A stretch of 64,000 nt of DNA from Onthophagus taurus. Taxonomy: Eukaryota > Arthropoda > Insecta > Coleoptera > Scarabaeidae. The stretch lies in NCBI RefSeq assembly GCF_036711975.1, contig NC_091966.1, positions 22,079,501 to 22,143,500 on the forward strand. Reading direction: 5' to 3'. Below are positions 29,770 through 39,266 of this stretch, piece after piece; the first letter of the stretch is position 1; every line of letters begins with the position of its first letter. A program made the translations under genes and the position numbers. A model generated the notes under the pieces. It was not told the DNA's origin and ran no database searches. It worked only from the letters and a program-made list of their open reading frames with translations.

Positions 29770-29776
29770 TATAAAA
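29770..29776 (+). promoter_or_regulatory. TATA box (TATAAAA) for PolB
   Basis: TATAAAA lies inside the left TIR, 38 bp before the PolB ATG at 29814. The matching place in the right TIR has lost the TATA sequence (reads AGATAGAAAATCG on the minus strand). Confidence 0.55.
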
Positions 29777-29813
29777 TCGTGTTCAACAGTATTGAAGTAA
29801 GAGTGTTGTGAAC

Positions 29814-32800
29814 ATGTTGACCTGCGACGTGTGTTACAAAGAGTTTACTAGACCAGATAATCTTGTGAGACATCAACGCACAGCATGTATTGGGAAACGT
29901 CGAAAGGTGGAAGAGGATCAACAAGGAGATGTTATAGTGTGTGAAATATGTGATGAACACGTAACCAGACAATGTTATTCCTCACATCTGCGCAGCAACA
30001 AACATAAACAGAAAGCCTTCGTAATAATAGATGATGGTGTAGAAAAAATAGATTCGATATTTGGAGATAAAATATGTAGTTTTAGAGTGAGCGATCATGA
30101 ACGGAAGTACGTAGACATGAAGGAATTCAGTAACCGAATTAGAGAAAAAGTTATCAGTTTGATACAGTCCGTGAGGAATGTAAATGGTAGTTTAAAAGTG
30201 AATACGGAAATTTTTGGATTGTATTTCATAAATACGAAGGAAGAAGTGGAAATCAAATCATTCAACACAAAAAATAAAATTATAACAGTAGCCGTAGACT
30301 TGTACCAAACATACGAGGACTTTATGGACGAGATTATGGTGAAAATGTCGGAATTCCAAGAACGGGACTCAGGTAAGAGTATAAGAATAGAAAAGTAGTA
30401 AAATGCGAAACTAAAGGCGTTAATACTGCAGGTTGGACCTTGTTGGAAATATTATATCTTGAAGTGAACTGTAACAAGTTTAATCCTACAAGAGCATCGA
30501 GCTACATCGACTTACCGACATCCATAAAAGGGAAGAGAGCGGTAATAAACGTGCAAAATAACGATAATAAGTGCTTTGCTTGGGCACTGATGTCCGCGCT
30601 GTACCAACCCACAGGTTTACCGCAAAGAATATCATCATACCCAGATTATAGGGAAACAGAATTAAAGTTTGACTGCGTAACATTCCCAGTACCCATCAGA
30701 GACATACCAAAATTTGAGGAAGAAAATAACATTTCAATTAACGTCTATGGTATAAATTCTTGGTATAATGGAGAGAAAATGGTAGATGATATTGTAACTG
30801 TATGTATATGTAAACAGAAACGGGAGCGTCATGTAAACTTATTAGTAGTCAGCGACAATTTCGGGAATAACCACTATTGTTGGATAAAAAACTTATCTCG
30901 ACTGATAAATACACAATCATCGACTCATGAACATCAAAGATATATTTGTGAGGGTTGTTTGCAATACTTTTCAACTGAAGACAAGTTGGTACGACATCAG
31001 ATGGATGACTGTAAAAAAGTGAAAGCAACAGTACCAAGCGAACAAATAAAAGTGAATAAGTTCGGACATCTAGAAAAGGAAAATGTTTTACAATTTGAAG
31101 GATTTGAAAAAAAAATGAAAGTTCCGTTTGTGGTGTACGCCGATTTCGAGGCGATTCTGAAACCCTTAACGCCCGAAGAAGGAAAAGTTTACGATGATAA
31201 TAAACCATATACGGCCCGATGTTTTGAACACGAACCATACGCGTTTGCGTACTACATTAAGTGTGCTTACGATGATAACTTATCGAAATTCCGAATATAC
31301 CGAGGGCGAAACGCTGCTCTGGAATTTATTATAAGATTGGAGAAGGATGTAATAGAGATCTATAAACAACATTTGAGGCAAACAAAGGATATGATACCGC
31401 TAAGCTGTCTGGACCAATTTGTACATGAACTGAGTTCCGTATGTCACATTTGTGATAAACCAATAAACAAAGAAGAGAAAGTGTGTGATCACGATCACTT
31501 GACAGGATTGTATAGGGGTCCTGCGCATTCCGTCTGCAATATAAATTATAAATTACCGATGTTTATCCCTGTGTTTTTCCACAACCTGTCGAATTACGAT
31601 GCCCACATGTTTGTGAAAAGTATTGCCCTAAACAAGGAGGAAGTAGAGGTGATAGCACAAAACAAAGAAAAATATATTTCTTTTTCCAAAAAAATAGTTG
31701 TCGGAGAAACAACCGATAACAAGGGAAAGAAACGCAAAGTGTTTATGAAAATAAGATTCGTCGACTCGTTTAGATTTATGGCGAGTTCTTTGGAAAAGTT
31801 GGTTTCATATTTGGATGATAAGGATTGTGTGGAAGTGAAAAAAAAATTCAAAGACTCTGAAGAATTTAGATTGATGCGCCAGAAAGGTGTATTTCCATAT
31901 TCGTTCGTAGATTCGTTTGAAAAGTTGGAGTATAGTAAATTGCCTGATCATACACAGTTTTACGACATATTGAGTTCAAGTAATATTTCAAAGGAACAAT
32001 ACTCTAGAGCACAGACTGTATGGAATAAATTTAAGTGTACAACGTTGGGAGAATACAGTGACCTGTATTTGACGTCAGATGTGTTAATGTTGACTGACGT
32101 CTTTGAAAATTTCAGGACAATATCTTTGGAGAATTACAATCTGGATCCTTGCCATTATTATACTGCGCCCGGGTTTGGGTGGGATGCTCTGTTAAAAATG
32201 ACAGGTGTAAAATTAGAATTGTTATCAGACATTGACATGAAAGGTTACACAACCAGCATGATGATCTACCGTTTTGTCCCGAAAACATAATCGCTCCCGG
32301 ATCGAAGCATCCTAAGTTGATTGCGAACTTACAAAATAAATCGAAATACATAATTCACTATGTAAACCTACGTGAATGTGTGAAAAAAGGTCTTAAGCTA
32401 ACCAAAATACACCGTGCATTGCAATTTCAACAATCGCCGTGGATGAAACCATATATCGATTTTAACTCTGAGAAACGAATGAATGCTACGAATGAATTTG
32501 GGAAAAATCATTATAAACAAATGAATAATATCGTGTATGGGAAAACGATGGAAAATGTTGAAAATAGAGTCGATATACGATTAGTGTCACATTGGGAGAA
32601 TCGTTACAGGAGACCCGGTGCAGAAGCTCTTATCGCAAAGCCGACTTTCAAGTCATCGAAAATTTTCTGCCATAATTTGGCAGCCATTGAAATGCAGAAG
32701 GTGGAGGTCAAATATAACAAACCTCTGTATGTAGGGTTTAGCGTACTGGAATTGTCGAAAGCGGTCATTTATAACTTTTTTTATAATTTTTTAAAAGAGA

Positions 32801-33366
32801 AATATGGTGAAAACGTATTATTGTTATATACAGATACGGATTCGTTAATTCTCGAAATATTTACTGAGAATGTATACCAGGATATCAAAGAAAATATAGA
32901 GATGTTCGATACCTCTAATTACAAGTTAAACAACAGACATAATATTCCTCCAGGGCCGCCGATAGTTGGAAAAATGAAAGATGAGTACCCAAATACGATA
33001 TTAACATCGTTTTATGGTACAGGAGCTAAAGCTTATTGTATTAACACTTTGGAAGGAGTTGTCAAGCGTGCCAAGGGTGTGAAAAAGTATGTTATCGATA
33101 AAAACTTAAGTGTTTCAGAATATAAACGGATTATCGAAGATGGAGGTTCTGTGCGAAAAAAGATGTATGTCTTTCGCTCCTCCTATCACACGATGTATAC
33201 AGAACTAAAGAATAAAGTGGCGCTCTCTGCACATGACGATAAACGTTACGTGATGGAGGATGGATGTCATACGTTAGCTTGGGGAAACTATCTTATTGAA
33301 GATCTACGCAGGGAAGATCTTTTGGACAACTTATTGGAGTTGTTAAACGTAAACATGTATGGCTAG
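29814..33366 (+). pseudogene. POLB: Protein-primed DNA polymerase B (Polinton PolB), broken
   Basis: Replicative polymerase of the element. The ATG at 29814 is used because the open frame upstream has only a GTG. The N-terminus has a C-x2-C-x12-H-x4-C finger (CDVC..H..C) and a second C2H2 finger; a third follows at about 30948. The exonuclease region shows Exo I (YADFEAIL), a zinc/endonuclease VII-like block (CHIC...CDHDHLTGLYRGPAH), Exo II (FHNLSNYD) and Exo III (YLTSD). The polymerase part keeps motif B (MNNIVYGKTMEN) and motif C (YTDTDS). Breaks: a one-base frame change at about 30390-30398, then a deletion at about 32237-32251 that removes about 95 codons relative to the second PolB in this window and also shifts the frame. 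The lost segment includes motif A with its catalytic Asp, so activity must be gone. Three frames (0, 2, 1) cover the gene. Its 3' end converges on the integrase. Confidence 0.93.
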
Positions 33367-33520
33367 TTAAATTGCGATCAGTTAATTTGTAAAAAAAAAA
33401 AAAAATACTTGCTTGTATCACAAAACTTGTATATAAAGTAGAAAGTAGGTTGTTAAAAAGGTTACTTGAAATAAAATCAACGAAATTAAAAAAAAGTTTT
33501 TTATTTTCTTAGTGTAAAAA
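33367..33520. terminator. Convergent 3' ends with poly(A) signals
   Basis: AATAAA at 33470-33475 on the + strand serves PolB. AATAAA on the - strand (33500-33505) serves the leftward integrase unit, whose stop is at 33521. A 14-base A run lies at about 33391. Confidence 0.6.
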
Positions 33521-34456
33521 TTATAATACATCCTTTTTTGCAATCCAAGAATTATGAGAGCTATCCATTCCCAACCATTTCACTCGGACTTTATTTCCTT
33601 TTCGACGAAGAACTTTTTCAATTAAAAATACATCCGGGTGTTTCACACGTTGTAATTCTTCGTCGTAAAATGCTCCAAGAATGGGTTCTCCTCTACCATC
33701 TTTAATAAGGTAAGTCCTGGGATTAGTATTTTGAACTGTCGCTATGGTGAAAATTTCATTGGACCAAGTTGGTTGGTAACCTTTAGCAAAAGCGTGTCTG
33801 TACTTGCTAATTCGCACGTGTTCCCCCACATTAAATTTATGGTGGTTGGGGTCGACAACTTTAATGGAATTGTATACAGTATTTAACAGAGCAGATTCAT
33901 TTCGTCGATTAACAGCTGAAGGTTTCATGTGAATGGTGCGATGTATTGTGTTGTTGTAAGATTTTAGTAATTTGGGTAGTAAGTCTAACCAGCGATAATT
34001 TCCTTGCATACTAAATTCTTTCCACATTTTATTTTTTAGGGTTCTATTAAACCGTTCGATAATCGAGCTTTTTAAAGTGGAATAGGTGCTGTAATGATTA
34101 ATGTTAAGTTGTTCCATTAATTTTTGAAAATCGCTATTGTAAAACTCTTTCCCATTATCGGTTTGTAAGTTGCTCGGAGTAATATTCTTTTTACTATGCA
34201 AAATGTCCTTCATAGCTTGAGCAACCTCTTTCCTAGTTTTGGTTTTGAGTGGTAAGGCCCATGCGTATTTTGAAAAAGCGTTGATAACAGTCAGTATATA
34301 CTTGTAACCTTTATTGACCGACGCATATGGGATCATTTCAACCAAATCAGCTTGATAAAGATCCAATAGTCCGTGAAGCAGAACGCGGCGTCGCCGATAA
34401 TGTCGTCTCGCAGGTGCATGTAGTTCGTTAACGAGATCTCGCTTAACACTAACCAT
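33521..34456 (-). CDS. INT: Polinton integrase with C-terminal chromodomain
   Basis: Retroviral-type (rve) integrase that inserts the element and creates the 6 bp duplication. 311 residues, ATG at 34456. The catalytic core has the first Asp in QADLVEM (about residue 35), the second in QTDNGKEF (about residue 100), and Glu in IIERFNRT, with 33 residues between the second Asp and the Glu. An SH3-like region (FNVGEHVRISK) follows. The last ~40 residues (VFLIEKVLRRKGNKVRVKWLGMD...SWI) look like a chromodomain. The start ATG overlaps the upstream gene's stop by one base (TAATG), so the two are probably read from one transcript. The frame is uninterrupted and all catalytic residues are present. A chromodomain suggests targeting to modified histones, which would fit its landing in a satellite. 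Confidence 0.95.
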   Translation of the reverse strand: MVSVKRDLVNELHAPARRHYRRRRVLLHGLLDLYQADLVEMIPYASVNKGYKYILTVINAFSKYAWALPLKTKTRKEVAQAMKDILHSKKNITPSNLQTDNGKEFYNSDFQKLMEQLNINHYSTYSTLKSSIIERFNRTLKNKMWKEFSMQGNYRWLDLLPKLLKSYNNTIHRTIHMKPSAVNRRNESALLNTVYNSIKVVDPNHHKFNVGEHVRISKYRHAFAKGYQPTWSNEIFTIATVQNTNPRTYLIKDGRGEPILGAFYDEELQRVKHPDVFLIEKVLRRKGNKVRVKWLGMDSSHNSWIAKKDVL

Positions 34457-34863
34457 TACTCTACAACCCCTTCAATCAACAACTCTACAAGAAAAGGTAG
34501 TCCTCCTATCGGTGCATTATTTTTACACTTAATGGTATCTCCGCGTTTGAGTTGGACTCCCTGGAGCGACTTAATAACGATATCGTTAACAAGTAACTGA
34601 ACATGAGCGGACTTTACAACATCTTTTATCATACCTTCGTAGAAAGAATTGATGTAATCCGTAATTCCACTTTTGTTTGTGATTTTATAAAGTTTTGTTT
34701 TTGGATCAACATCTCCATCACCACGTAAAGTTAAAATAAATGTTGATGAAGGTTGTAGAACTTCGGATCTTGCTATGTGGTTCTGTATAACATGGTGGTG
34801 AACATGCTTACCAAATTTATCTATAGATGTAGAACCATGTTCACCAAAACGGTTTAAAGGCAT
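34456..34863 (-). CDS. Small unknown Polinton protein upstream of integrase
   Basis: 135 codons with a clear ATG, overlapping the integrase start by one base. The N-terminal third is His- and Gly-rich (GKHVHHHVIQNH). The middle contains a predicted beta-rich stretch (FILTLRGDGDVDPKTKLYKI), and the C-terminus is hydrophobic (GLPFLVELLIEGVVE). I recognise no enzyme motif. A TATA box 37 bp upstream (34900-34906) suggests this is the first gene of a two-gene transcript with the integrase. The position is like that of small structural or accessory genes in other Polintons, but a specific role is not supported. Confidence 0.75.
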   Translation of the reverse strand: MPLNRFGEHGSTSIDKFGKHVHHHVIQNHIARSEVLQPSSTFILTLRGDGDVDPKTKLYKITNKSGITDYINSFYEGMIKDVVKSAHVQLLVNDIVIKSLQGVQLKRGDTIKCKNNAPIGGLPFLVELLIEGVVE

Positions 34864-34899
34864 ATTAGCTTCTGAAGCGTCACAGAAACAGAAAAAAGT

Positions 34900-34906
34900 T
34901 TATATA
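34900..34906 (-). promoter_or_regulatory. TATA box (TATATAA) for the small gene-integrase unit
   Basis: On the - strand the sequence reads GGTATATAAAC, 37 bp before the ATG at 34863 and just past the stop of the next gene (34910). The spacing fits a core promoter. Confidence 0.55.
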
Positions 34907-34909
34907 CCC

Positions 34910-36070
34910 TTAACGAATGACTTGCGCTTCCCGTAATTCCTCTATGAGGGATATAATTTCGTTATGATGAGCAGTATGACCTGCTGCTTCGGAAGCAAGT
35001 AGTAAACGCAACCGATCAACTAATTCGTTCACGTCGTCCCAGTATTCGTACTCTTTAATTGCAGCAGGTACTAACAACTTATTTAAGTGACCTGATCCAG
35101 TTTTAGGTTTTGGCCAATATCGAGCCCAGTACACATTTGGTCTTTGACCCAAGGAAATTGGTTTGATTATGTTCACAAACTTTTCATTTTCATCATCAGT
35201 TATGATACTTTTTGAAGCGTCATAATCTCTTTTATGTACATTCGAACGTTGTAAGATATCTTTGTAATTTCTCGCATCTGGTAAAGTAAATTTACCCGGT
35301 TTATTTTTGAATAACAACTCGTATAACCCCGGTGTTCCTGTATACGTAAATTCACCCACCAAAATGTTTTTCCCGTCAAACGTTATTGGTTGATTTGCGA
35401 TATACAATCCATCGGTAAGTGCACGAACACCGTAAGTTTGATCGAACTCGTTATTTACATCTACTGTTAAACCCGTAACATAGGTACGTGGTAAGGGGTC
35501 CAGCTGCCCTAAAGCTTCTCTAATAACTGTCTGTTCCATCATTCCCTCCATATTCTCTTTCATGCGCGCCAACTGCTCCCTAGCGTCCCGCTCGTAGACA
35601 TCTAAAGATGTGTCTGACTCACGAACAGAAAACTCAGGTGTAGTATCTCGACCCTCGAACACCTCTTCGTCGCTGAGAAATTGCGGACTCCGTGCGAGTT
35701 CCGGTGAAACATCCATGCTAGCTCCCGGTTTAATGGGTGTTGACGTAACTCTACGTTTAGGTTTCACTCTAGGAGTTTCCAGTTTAAGTCCTTTAGAAGG
35801 TTTCTGCAAGTCAGCCAGTAAGGCTGAGATATCTGGTGACTGCTCCTTTTTCGGGGTAAATAAATCACGTTTTATCCCGAATTTATTGTCGAGCGCTAAT
35901 AAATTGACAGTTTGTAATTTTTTGGAAATATCTGTCAGAGGTTCTTTCAGTGGAGCGAGTTGAGCTTCGGCAATGGACTGCTTCTGTTTTATATCTCCTT
36001 TCAAAGTGCGTATTTTATGTTTAACATCTTCTCGCGCAGCTATTAACTGTTGTGCAACATTACGATTCAT
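34910..36070 (-). CDS. Coiled-coil, DUF8207-like Polinton protein
   Basis: 386 residues with ATG at 36070. Residues 1-60 are charged and heptad-like (REDVKHKIRTLKGDIKQKQ), suggesting a coiled coil. Residues 70-165 are a Pro/Ser/Thr-rich, probably disordered linker with basic patches (RVKPKRRV). The C-terminal half is a compact domain (DGLYIANQPITFDG..., TYTGTPGLYELLF, DARNYKDIL). It resembles the DUF8207-type domain seen in many Polinton-derived insect proteins, with a YWARYWPKPKTGSG segment near the end. The function is unknown; its place between ATPase and integrase suggests a virion or genome-associated protein. The frame is intact. The domain name is from pattern memory and should be treated as tentative. 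Confidence 0.75.
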   Translation of the reverse strand: MNRNVAQQLIAAREDVKHKIRTLKGDIKQKQSIAEAQLAPLKEPLTDISKKLQTVNLLALDNKFGIKRDLFTPKKEQSPDISALLADLQKPSKGLKLETPRVKPKRRVTSTPIKPGASMDVSPELARSPQFLSDEEVFEGRDTTPEFSVRESDTSLDVYERDAREQLARMKENMEGMMEQTVIREALGQLDPLPRTYVTGLTVDVNNEFDQTYGVRALTDGLYIANQPITFDGKNILVGEFTYTGTPGLYELLFKNKPGKFTLPDARNYKDILQRSNVHKRDYDASKSIITDDENEKFVNIIKPISLGQRPNVYWARYWPKPKTGSGHLNKLLVPAAIKEYEYWDDVNELVDRLRLLLASEAAGHTAHHNEIISLIEELREAQVIR

Positions 36071-36133
36071 AGTTCAACGTGATAGTGTAATGATCGCACA
36101 GAGACTGAGCATGCAGTCGTAAAGTCAATGGTT

Positions 36134-36835
36134 TTACAGTATAATGTACTCATCGAAACCTTTCCGATAGCGTCCGTCATTTTTATCGCAATCTAAATCA
36201 ATAACTAATATACCGTGCGGTGTATCCCAACAAGTTCGACAAATTCTGACAAAATCATCCCACGTAATGTCCCCTAGCAAATGATCGTTGTAAATATGTT
36301 TCAAGTTAGTGAGATCTTGTTTAAATAAAACTAAAAGGTTGCAATTGTCACGTAAAAGCTGCTTGGAAATGGCGCTATAACTTTGAGCGAGTAAAAAAGT
36401 ATCAACGTTTCTATGACGACCGTATGAAAAATATTCCTTGATAATCTGTTGCTCTGTAGGAGCAATATCATCAAAAATAATAATTGAATATTCTTTCACC
36501 TTTGACGGTGGTAGAAATCGTCCGACATCTGAGTATTCATAATAGCCGCAAGAGCGGATAGGTTTAAGTAATTGTCGTAGAAATTCGTATTTGATTTGGT
36601 AGAGTGAATTAGAGCACAAATATACATTCAAAAAGCGCAACCCGTTGAGAGCTGTCAATAAAGTTAACATTACGTTTGTTTTTCCGGCACCCGAAGAACC
36701 AATTATCAAACCACGTTTACATTCCCCACCAAATAATTCGCTATGTCGTTTAAATTTATTTGCAGCGAAGTCGTTATGAAGATTACAGATTGGTAGTGTT
36801 AAAGGTTGGCTAACAAACTTAACGTCTTCAACCAT
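36134..36835 (-). CDS. ATP: FtsK/HerA-type genome packaging ATPase
   Basis: 233 residues, ATG at 36835. Walker A is GSSGAGKT (about residues 47-54) and Walker B is IIIFDDI (about residue 119). A sensor-like polar motif, LLAQSY, follows, and a downstream DNCNLLVLFKQ segment matches the A32-like ATPases of Polintons and nucleocytoplasmic large DNA viruses. Known members drive DNA into a preformed capsid. The length is normal for Polintons (about 230-250). There are no breaks. Co-occurrence with double- and single-jelly-roll proteins and a maturation protease completes a virion-assembly set. Confidence 0.93.
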   Translation of the reverse strand: MVEDVKFVSQPLTLPICNLHNDFAANKFKRHSELFGGECKRGLIIGSSGAGKTNVMLTLLTALNGLRFLNVYLCSNSLYQIKYEFLRQLLKPIRSCGYYEYSDVGRFLPPSKVKEYSIIIFDDIAPTEQQIIKEYFSYGRHRNVDTFLLAQSYSAISKQLLRDNCNLLVLFKQDLTNLKHIYNDHLLGDITWDDFVRICRTCWDTPHGILVIDLDCDKNDGRYRKGFDEYIIL

Positions 36836-37478
36836 GCTGACGGGTGATACTTGAACGGGAGATTAACAAGAAATGAAGTCGTAGTAGAAAACAATGTTTA
36901 TTTTATCATAAAATGTAGCATACAAAAAATTTCAGCAGATTATTTATTATCATTGTTTCAAAATAATGGTTTACAACACTTTAACTATATAAACTGTTAA
37001 CATTGAGTTTGAAAGTTATTTAAAGCGTGCGTAATATTACACAATATTTATTTTACAATAAGACGTGGTATACATAAATTTACAAAATTATTTATTATCA
37101 TGATTTCAAAAGTATCTGTATGGTTGATGTAGTAGAACCACCAGTGGGTTATTCACATACAGATGTTATGTGATTAAACAAAATAAAGCAGTGTAAGTCA
37201 CAGTACAATTTACACTACTTAGTATTAAATTAACAATAAGTAGATACGGTAAATATTCAAATAAGTAATTAATAATACATATTAACAAAAGCATGGGAGC
37301 GGTAACAATAAGTAGATACGGTAAATATTCAAATAAATAATTAATAATACATATAAACAAAAGCATGGGAGCGGAAAAGGTGAAAAGGAAGCGAACTTGT
37401 TGTCATATCATCAATTCGAACGATTTTCAGTATCATACAAGGATGGTGTACAAATTTGAAAAAACCACCTACAACATA
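36836..37478. other. AT-rich intergenic stretch with direct repeats
   Basis: No supportable gene. A degenerate direct repeat (ATTTATTATCATTGTTTCAAAA-like units) occurs at about 36892-36966 and 37041-37115. A near-perfect tandem 72 bp repeat follows at 37231-37374. Confidence 0.6.
37231..37374 (+). repeat. Tandem duplication of 72 bp
   Basis: The unit starting TAACAATAAGTAGATACGG and ending AAGCATGGGAGCGG is present at 37231-37302 and 37303-37374 with only a couple of differences. Confidence 0.9.
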
Positions 37479-38039
37479 TTAGTTGCTGAGACATCCCTCC
37501 GACAATTCCTCAGTACTTTGATCCTCCTCAAGTTGTGGTTTAAAACAGACTCGAAACAAAGACACACGACAACACATCGCACACCAATATTTTTTATTTA
37601 AAATAATAGTCTGCAATCGTTCAGAAGATGCATACTTTATTTTCGAGCGCAATTTCACACGACAATCCAGTTGTAAAACGTTCGTTATACTAATATGGTG
37701 TAGGCGGCGTCGACAACGATAGCAAAGGTTGCCCAAATGTGATTCATAAAAAACATACCTTGCTTGATACTGAAGACCCACTCCGAAAGTTGAACTCCAA
37801 TCAACCGGAGAACCGTGGAACAACTTATGTACGGTGCCTTGCGACATTTTCTTTCCAAAGCGTTCCACGGTGGGGAAGCAAACCTCCCCAAGATTGATTC
37901 GATCGCCCTTTCGGGATATTCGACGCCAGAAGCATATGTCCCAGCTGTACATTACGTTTAGTAGTAGAGTCTTTGGTAAAACATCTACTAACCGCAACGT
38001 ACGGTCTTTACGGGAAATCGTCGAATTAACGCTCTCCAT
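37479..38039 (-). CDS. Unknown cargo ORF, probable downstream exon
   Basis: An open frame of 186 codons from the ATG at 38039; the frame is open further to about 38075 without an ATG. I recognise no family. Visible features are a basic N-terminus (SRKDRTLRLVDVLP), aromatic segments (YSWDICFWRR, YQARYVFYE) and a Cys-rich tail (CYRCRRR...CAMCC). Just upstream on the - strand is a strong 3' splice site: a long T-rich tract and TGTCTCTTGCAG with its AG at 38063-38064. This could therefore be an exon joined to the neighbouring 385-codon ORF. An AATAAA at about 37590 (- strand) lies inside the frame, so the last third may be untranslated. It belongs to an accessory region not shared with core Polinton genes. 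Confidence 0.45.
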   Translation of the reverse strand: MESVNSTISRKDRTLRLVDVLPKTLLLNVMYSWDICFWRRISRKGDRINLGEVCFPTVERFGKKMSQGTVHKLFHGSPVDWSSTFGVGLQYQARYVFYESHLGNLCYRCRRRLHHISITNVLQLDCRVKLRSKIKYASSERLQTIILNKKYWCAMCCRVSLFRVCFKPQLEEDQSTEELSEGCLSN

Positions 38040-38062
38040 AGCCAACTCCTGCAACGTTAACA

Positions 38063-38082
38063 CTGCAAGAGACAAAAAAACT
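38063..38082 (-). promoter_or_regulatory. Candidate 3' splice acceptor
   Basis: On the - strand, CAGTTTTTTTGTCTCTTGCAG gives a pyrimidine-rich tract followed by CAG, directly before the 186-codon ORF. The matching donor could not be fixed by eye. Confidence 0.45.
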
Positions 38083-38108
38083 GAACGAGCTTCAAAAAAA
38101 AAACGCTA

Positions 38109-39266
38109 TTAACCGTTGTCAGGCAGCAGCCTGAGAAGGGACTTATACAGGTTAATTTTGGTGTTGTACATGTTAAGGATGTTTGAAGAAGCAGCAAAGC
38201 AGACGGTGGGATTCTGGTTTACTGCATTCAACGCGTTCACGAAGTGGCGCTTATGATGTTCCAAAGTCGTCACTTTGGTTTGCAATTGAGGTTTCAAGCC
38301 CAAGATGAAAAAATCCTCTTGGGACAAAAGACTGCTTGCCAAGTTGGTTGTTGAATGCAGAAACGCATCAACCCATGGGTCGGGATGTGCGGTATTTACA
38401 GCTGGAAGATTTTGCCTCTGCGGGATAGTAGGGATAGGTAAAGGTGGTGGGAACACCACATTTTGTGGTGGGATAGTTGTGATAGTTGGCGGGCTGTCAC
38501 GGATGTCGATGGTCACCTCTGGTGGAGATGTAACCACCGTTGCAGGTCTGGTTACTGTAGCGAGTGTAGGTACTCTTCGTGTGTTACGGGGAGGTTTGGC
38601 TAATGCGTTGCGCAGCAATCTACAGGAGTCTTGTGAAGCAGGAGAAGGGTTTGGGCGGGTAGTTTGTTTCACGCAACCCCTTGACAACAAGTTGACGCGT
38701 TTTTTTATACGGCGGGATGTGTACCGTATGGGTCCACTCGAGAAGACAGGCGAAACACATATCCTATCGGAGGGTTGGGATACGTCTTCCGTCGCTGGTA
38801 CAGACGGTGCCGCAAGCACCTGGTTTTCAGCAGGTGCTTGACTTGTGACATCCGTATGTACAATATCTGGAAGTGGTTGTACCACGTCGGCCTGATTGGT
38901 AGCAGGTTCAGGTGGCACAACAACTTCCTGATATGTTCCTTCTTCTCGTATCTCCATACTGATGCGAGTTAAGCCGTAGGACGACAAGGTTGGACTGGTG
39001 GTAACAATCGCACCATTGTCGTTCCCTGGCTGTGACCGGAGCTCATTCATTATTTGCTCGTACAGTGGTGGGTCTGTAGTGAAATCCTGCATGGTACGAC
39101 TCAAACCGTCAAAGTTGCCGCTGCAATATAATGGTAACGACGGTAGGCTTGACTCAACAACATTCGTACTGTCGTTATTGCGTGGCAGCACGGCAACCAG
39201 TGGGTCGGTCATACCATCGGTATTATCGCTTGCACGAGCGTGGCTGTTACCAATTAAGTGAAGCAT
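38109..39266 (-). CDS. Unknown Pro/Thr-rich cargo protein
   Basis: 385 codons, ATG at 39266. The first 75 residues look folded; the N-terminus MLHLIGNSHARA faintly recalls block I of SGNH hydrolases, but other blocks are not seen. The middle (about 90-290) is low-complexity Pro/Thr/Ser/Val with basic clusters (RYTSRRIKKRVNLLSR, KPPRNTRRVP). The last ~80 residues are probably helical (HSTTNLASSLLSQEDFFILGL...KSLLRLLP). It has no recognisable Polinton orthologue. This ATG is the first one after a set of apparently spliced ATG-free leader exons (39267-39690), which argues that the start is right and that the gene is transcribed by its own promoter. It may be a host-derived or lineage-specific passenger. 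Function unknown. Confidence 0.6.
   Translation of the reverse strand: MLHLIGNSHARASDNTDGMTDPLVAVLPRNNDSTNVVESSLPSLPLYCSGNFDGLSRTMQDFTTDPPLYEQIMNELRSQPGNDNGAIVTTSPTLSSYGLTRISMEIREEGTYQEVVVPPEPATNQADVVQPLPDIVHTDVTSQAPAENQVLAAPSVPATEDVSQPSDRICVSPVFSSGPIRYTSRRIKKRVNLLSRGCVKQTTRPNPSPASQDSCRLLRNALAKPPRNTRRVPTLATVTRPATVVTSPPEVTIDIRDSPPTITTIPPQNVVFPPPLPIPTIPQRQNLPAVNTAHPDPWVDAFLHSTTNLASSLLSQEDFFILGLKPQLQTKVTTLEHHKRHFVNALNAVNQNPTVCFAASSNILNMYNTKINLYKSLLRLLPDNG

Larger units (their letters stand above)
29370..29815 (+). repeat. Polinton left terminal inverted repeat
   Basis: 446 bp, matching the inverse of 46428-46867 with scattered differences and a 6 bp length difference in a CTTGAC run. It contains a 117 bp internal hairpin, about a dozen AGGTCA/TGACCT half-sites, and a TATA box just before the PolB start. 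Confidence 0.93.

Noticed and set aside
37834..39261. Open frames on the + strand opposite the cargo genes (such as 38305-38841)
   Set aside because: They are antisense shadows of the - strand ORFs; the splice and leader signals support the - strand.
38109..39266. SGNH hydrolase identity for the 385-residue protein
   Set aside because: Only the N-terminal LIGNSHAR resembles block I; no Gly/Asn/His blocks follow and most of the protein is low complexity.
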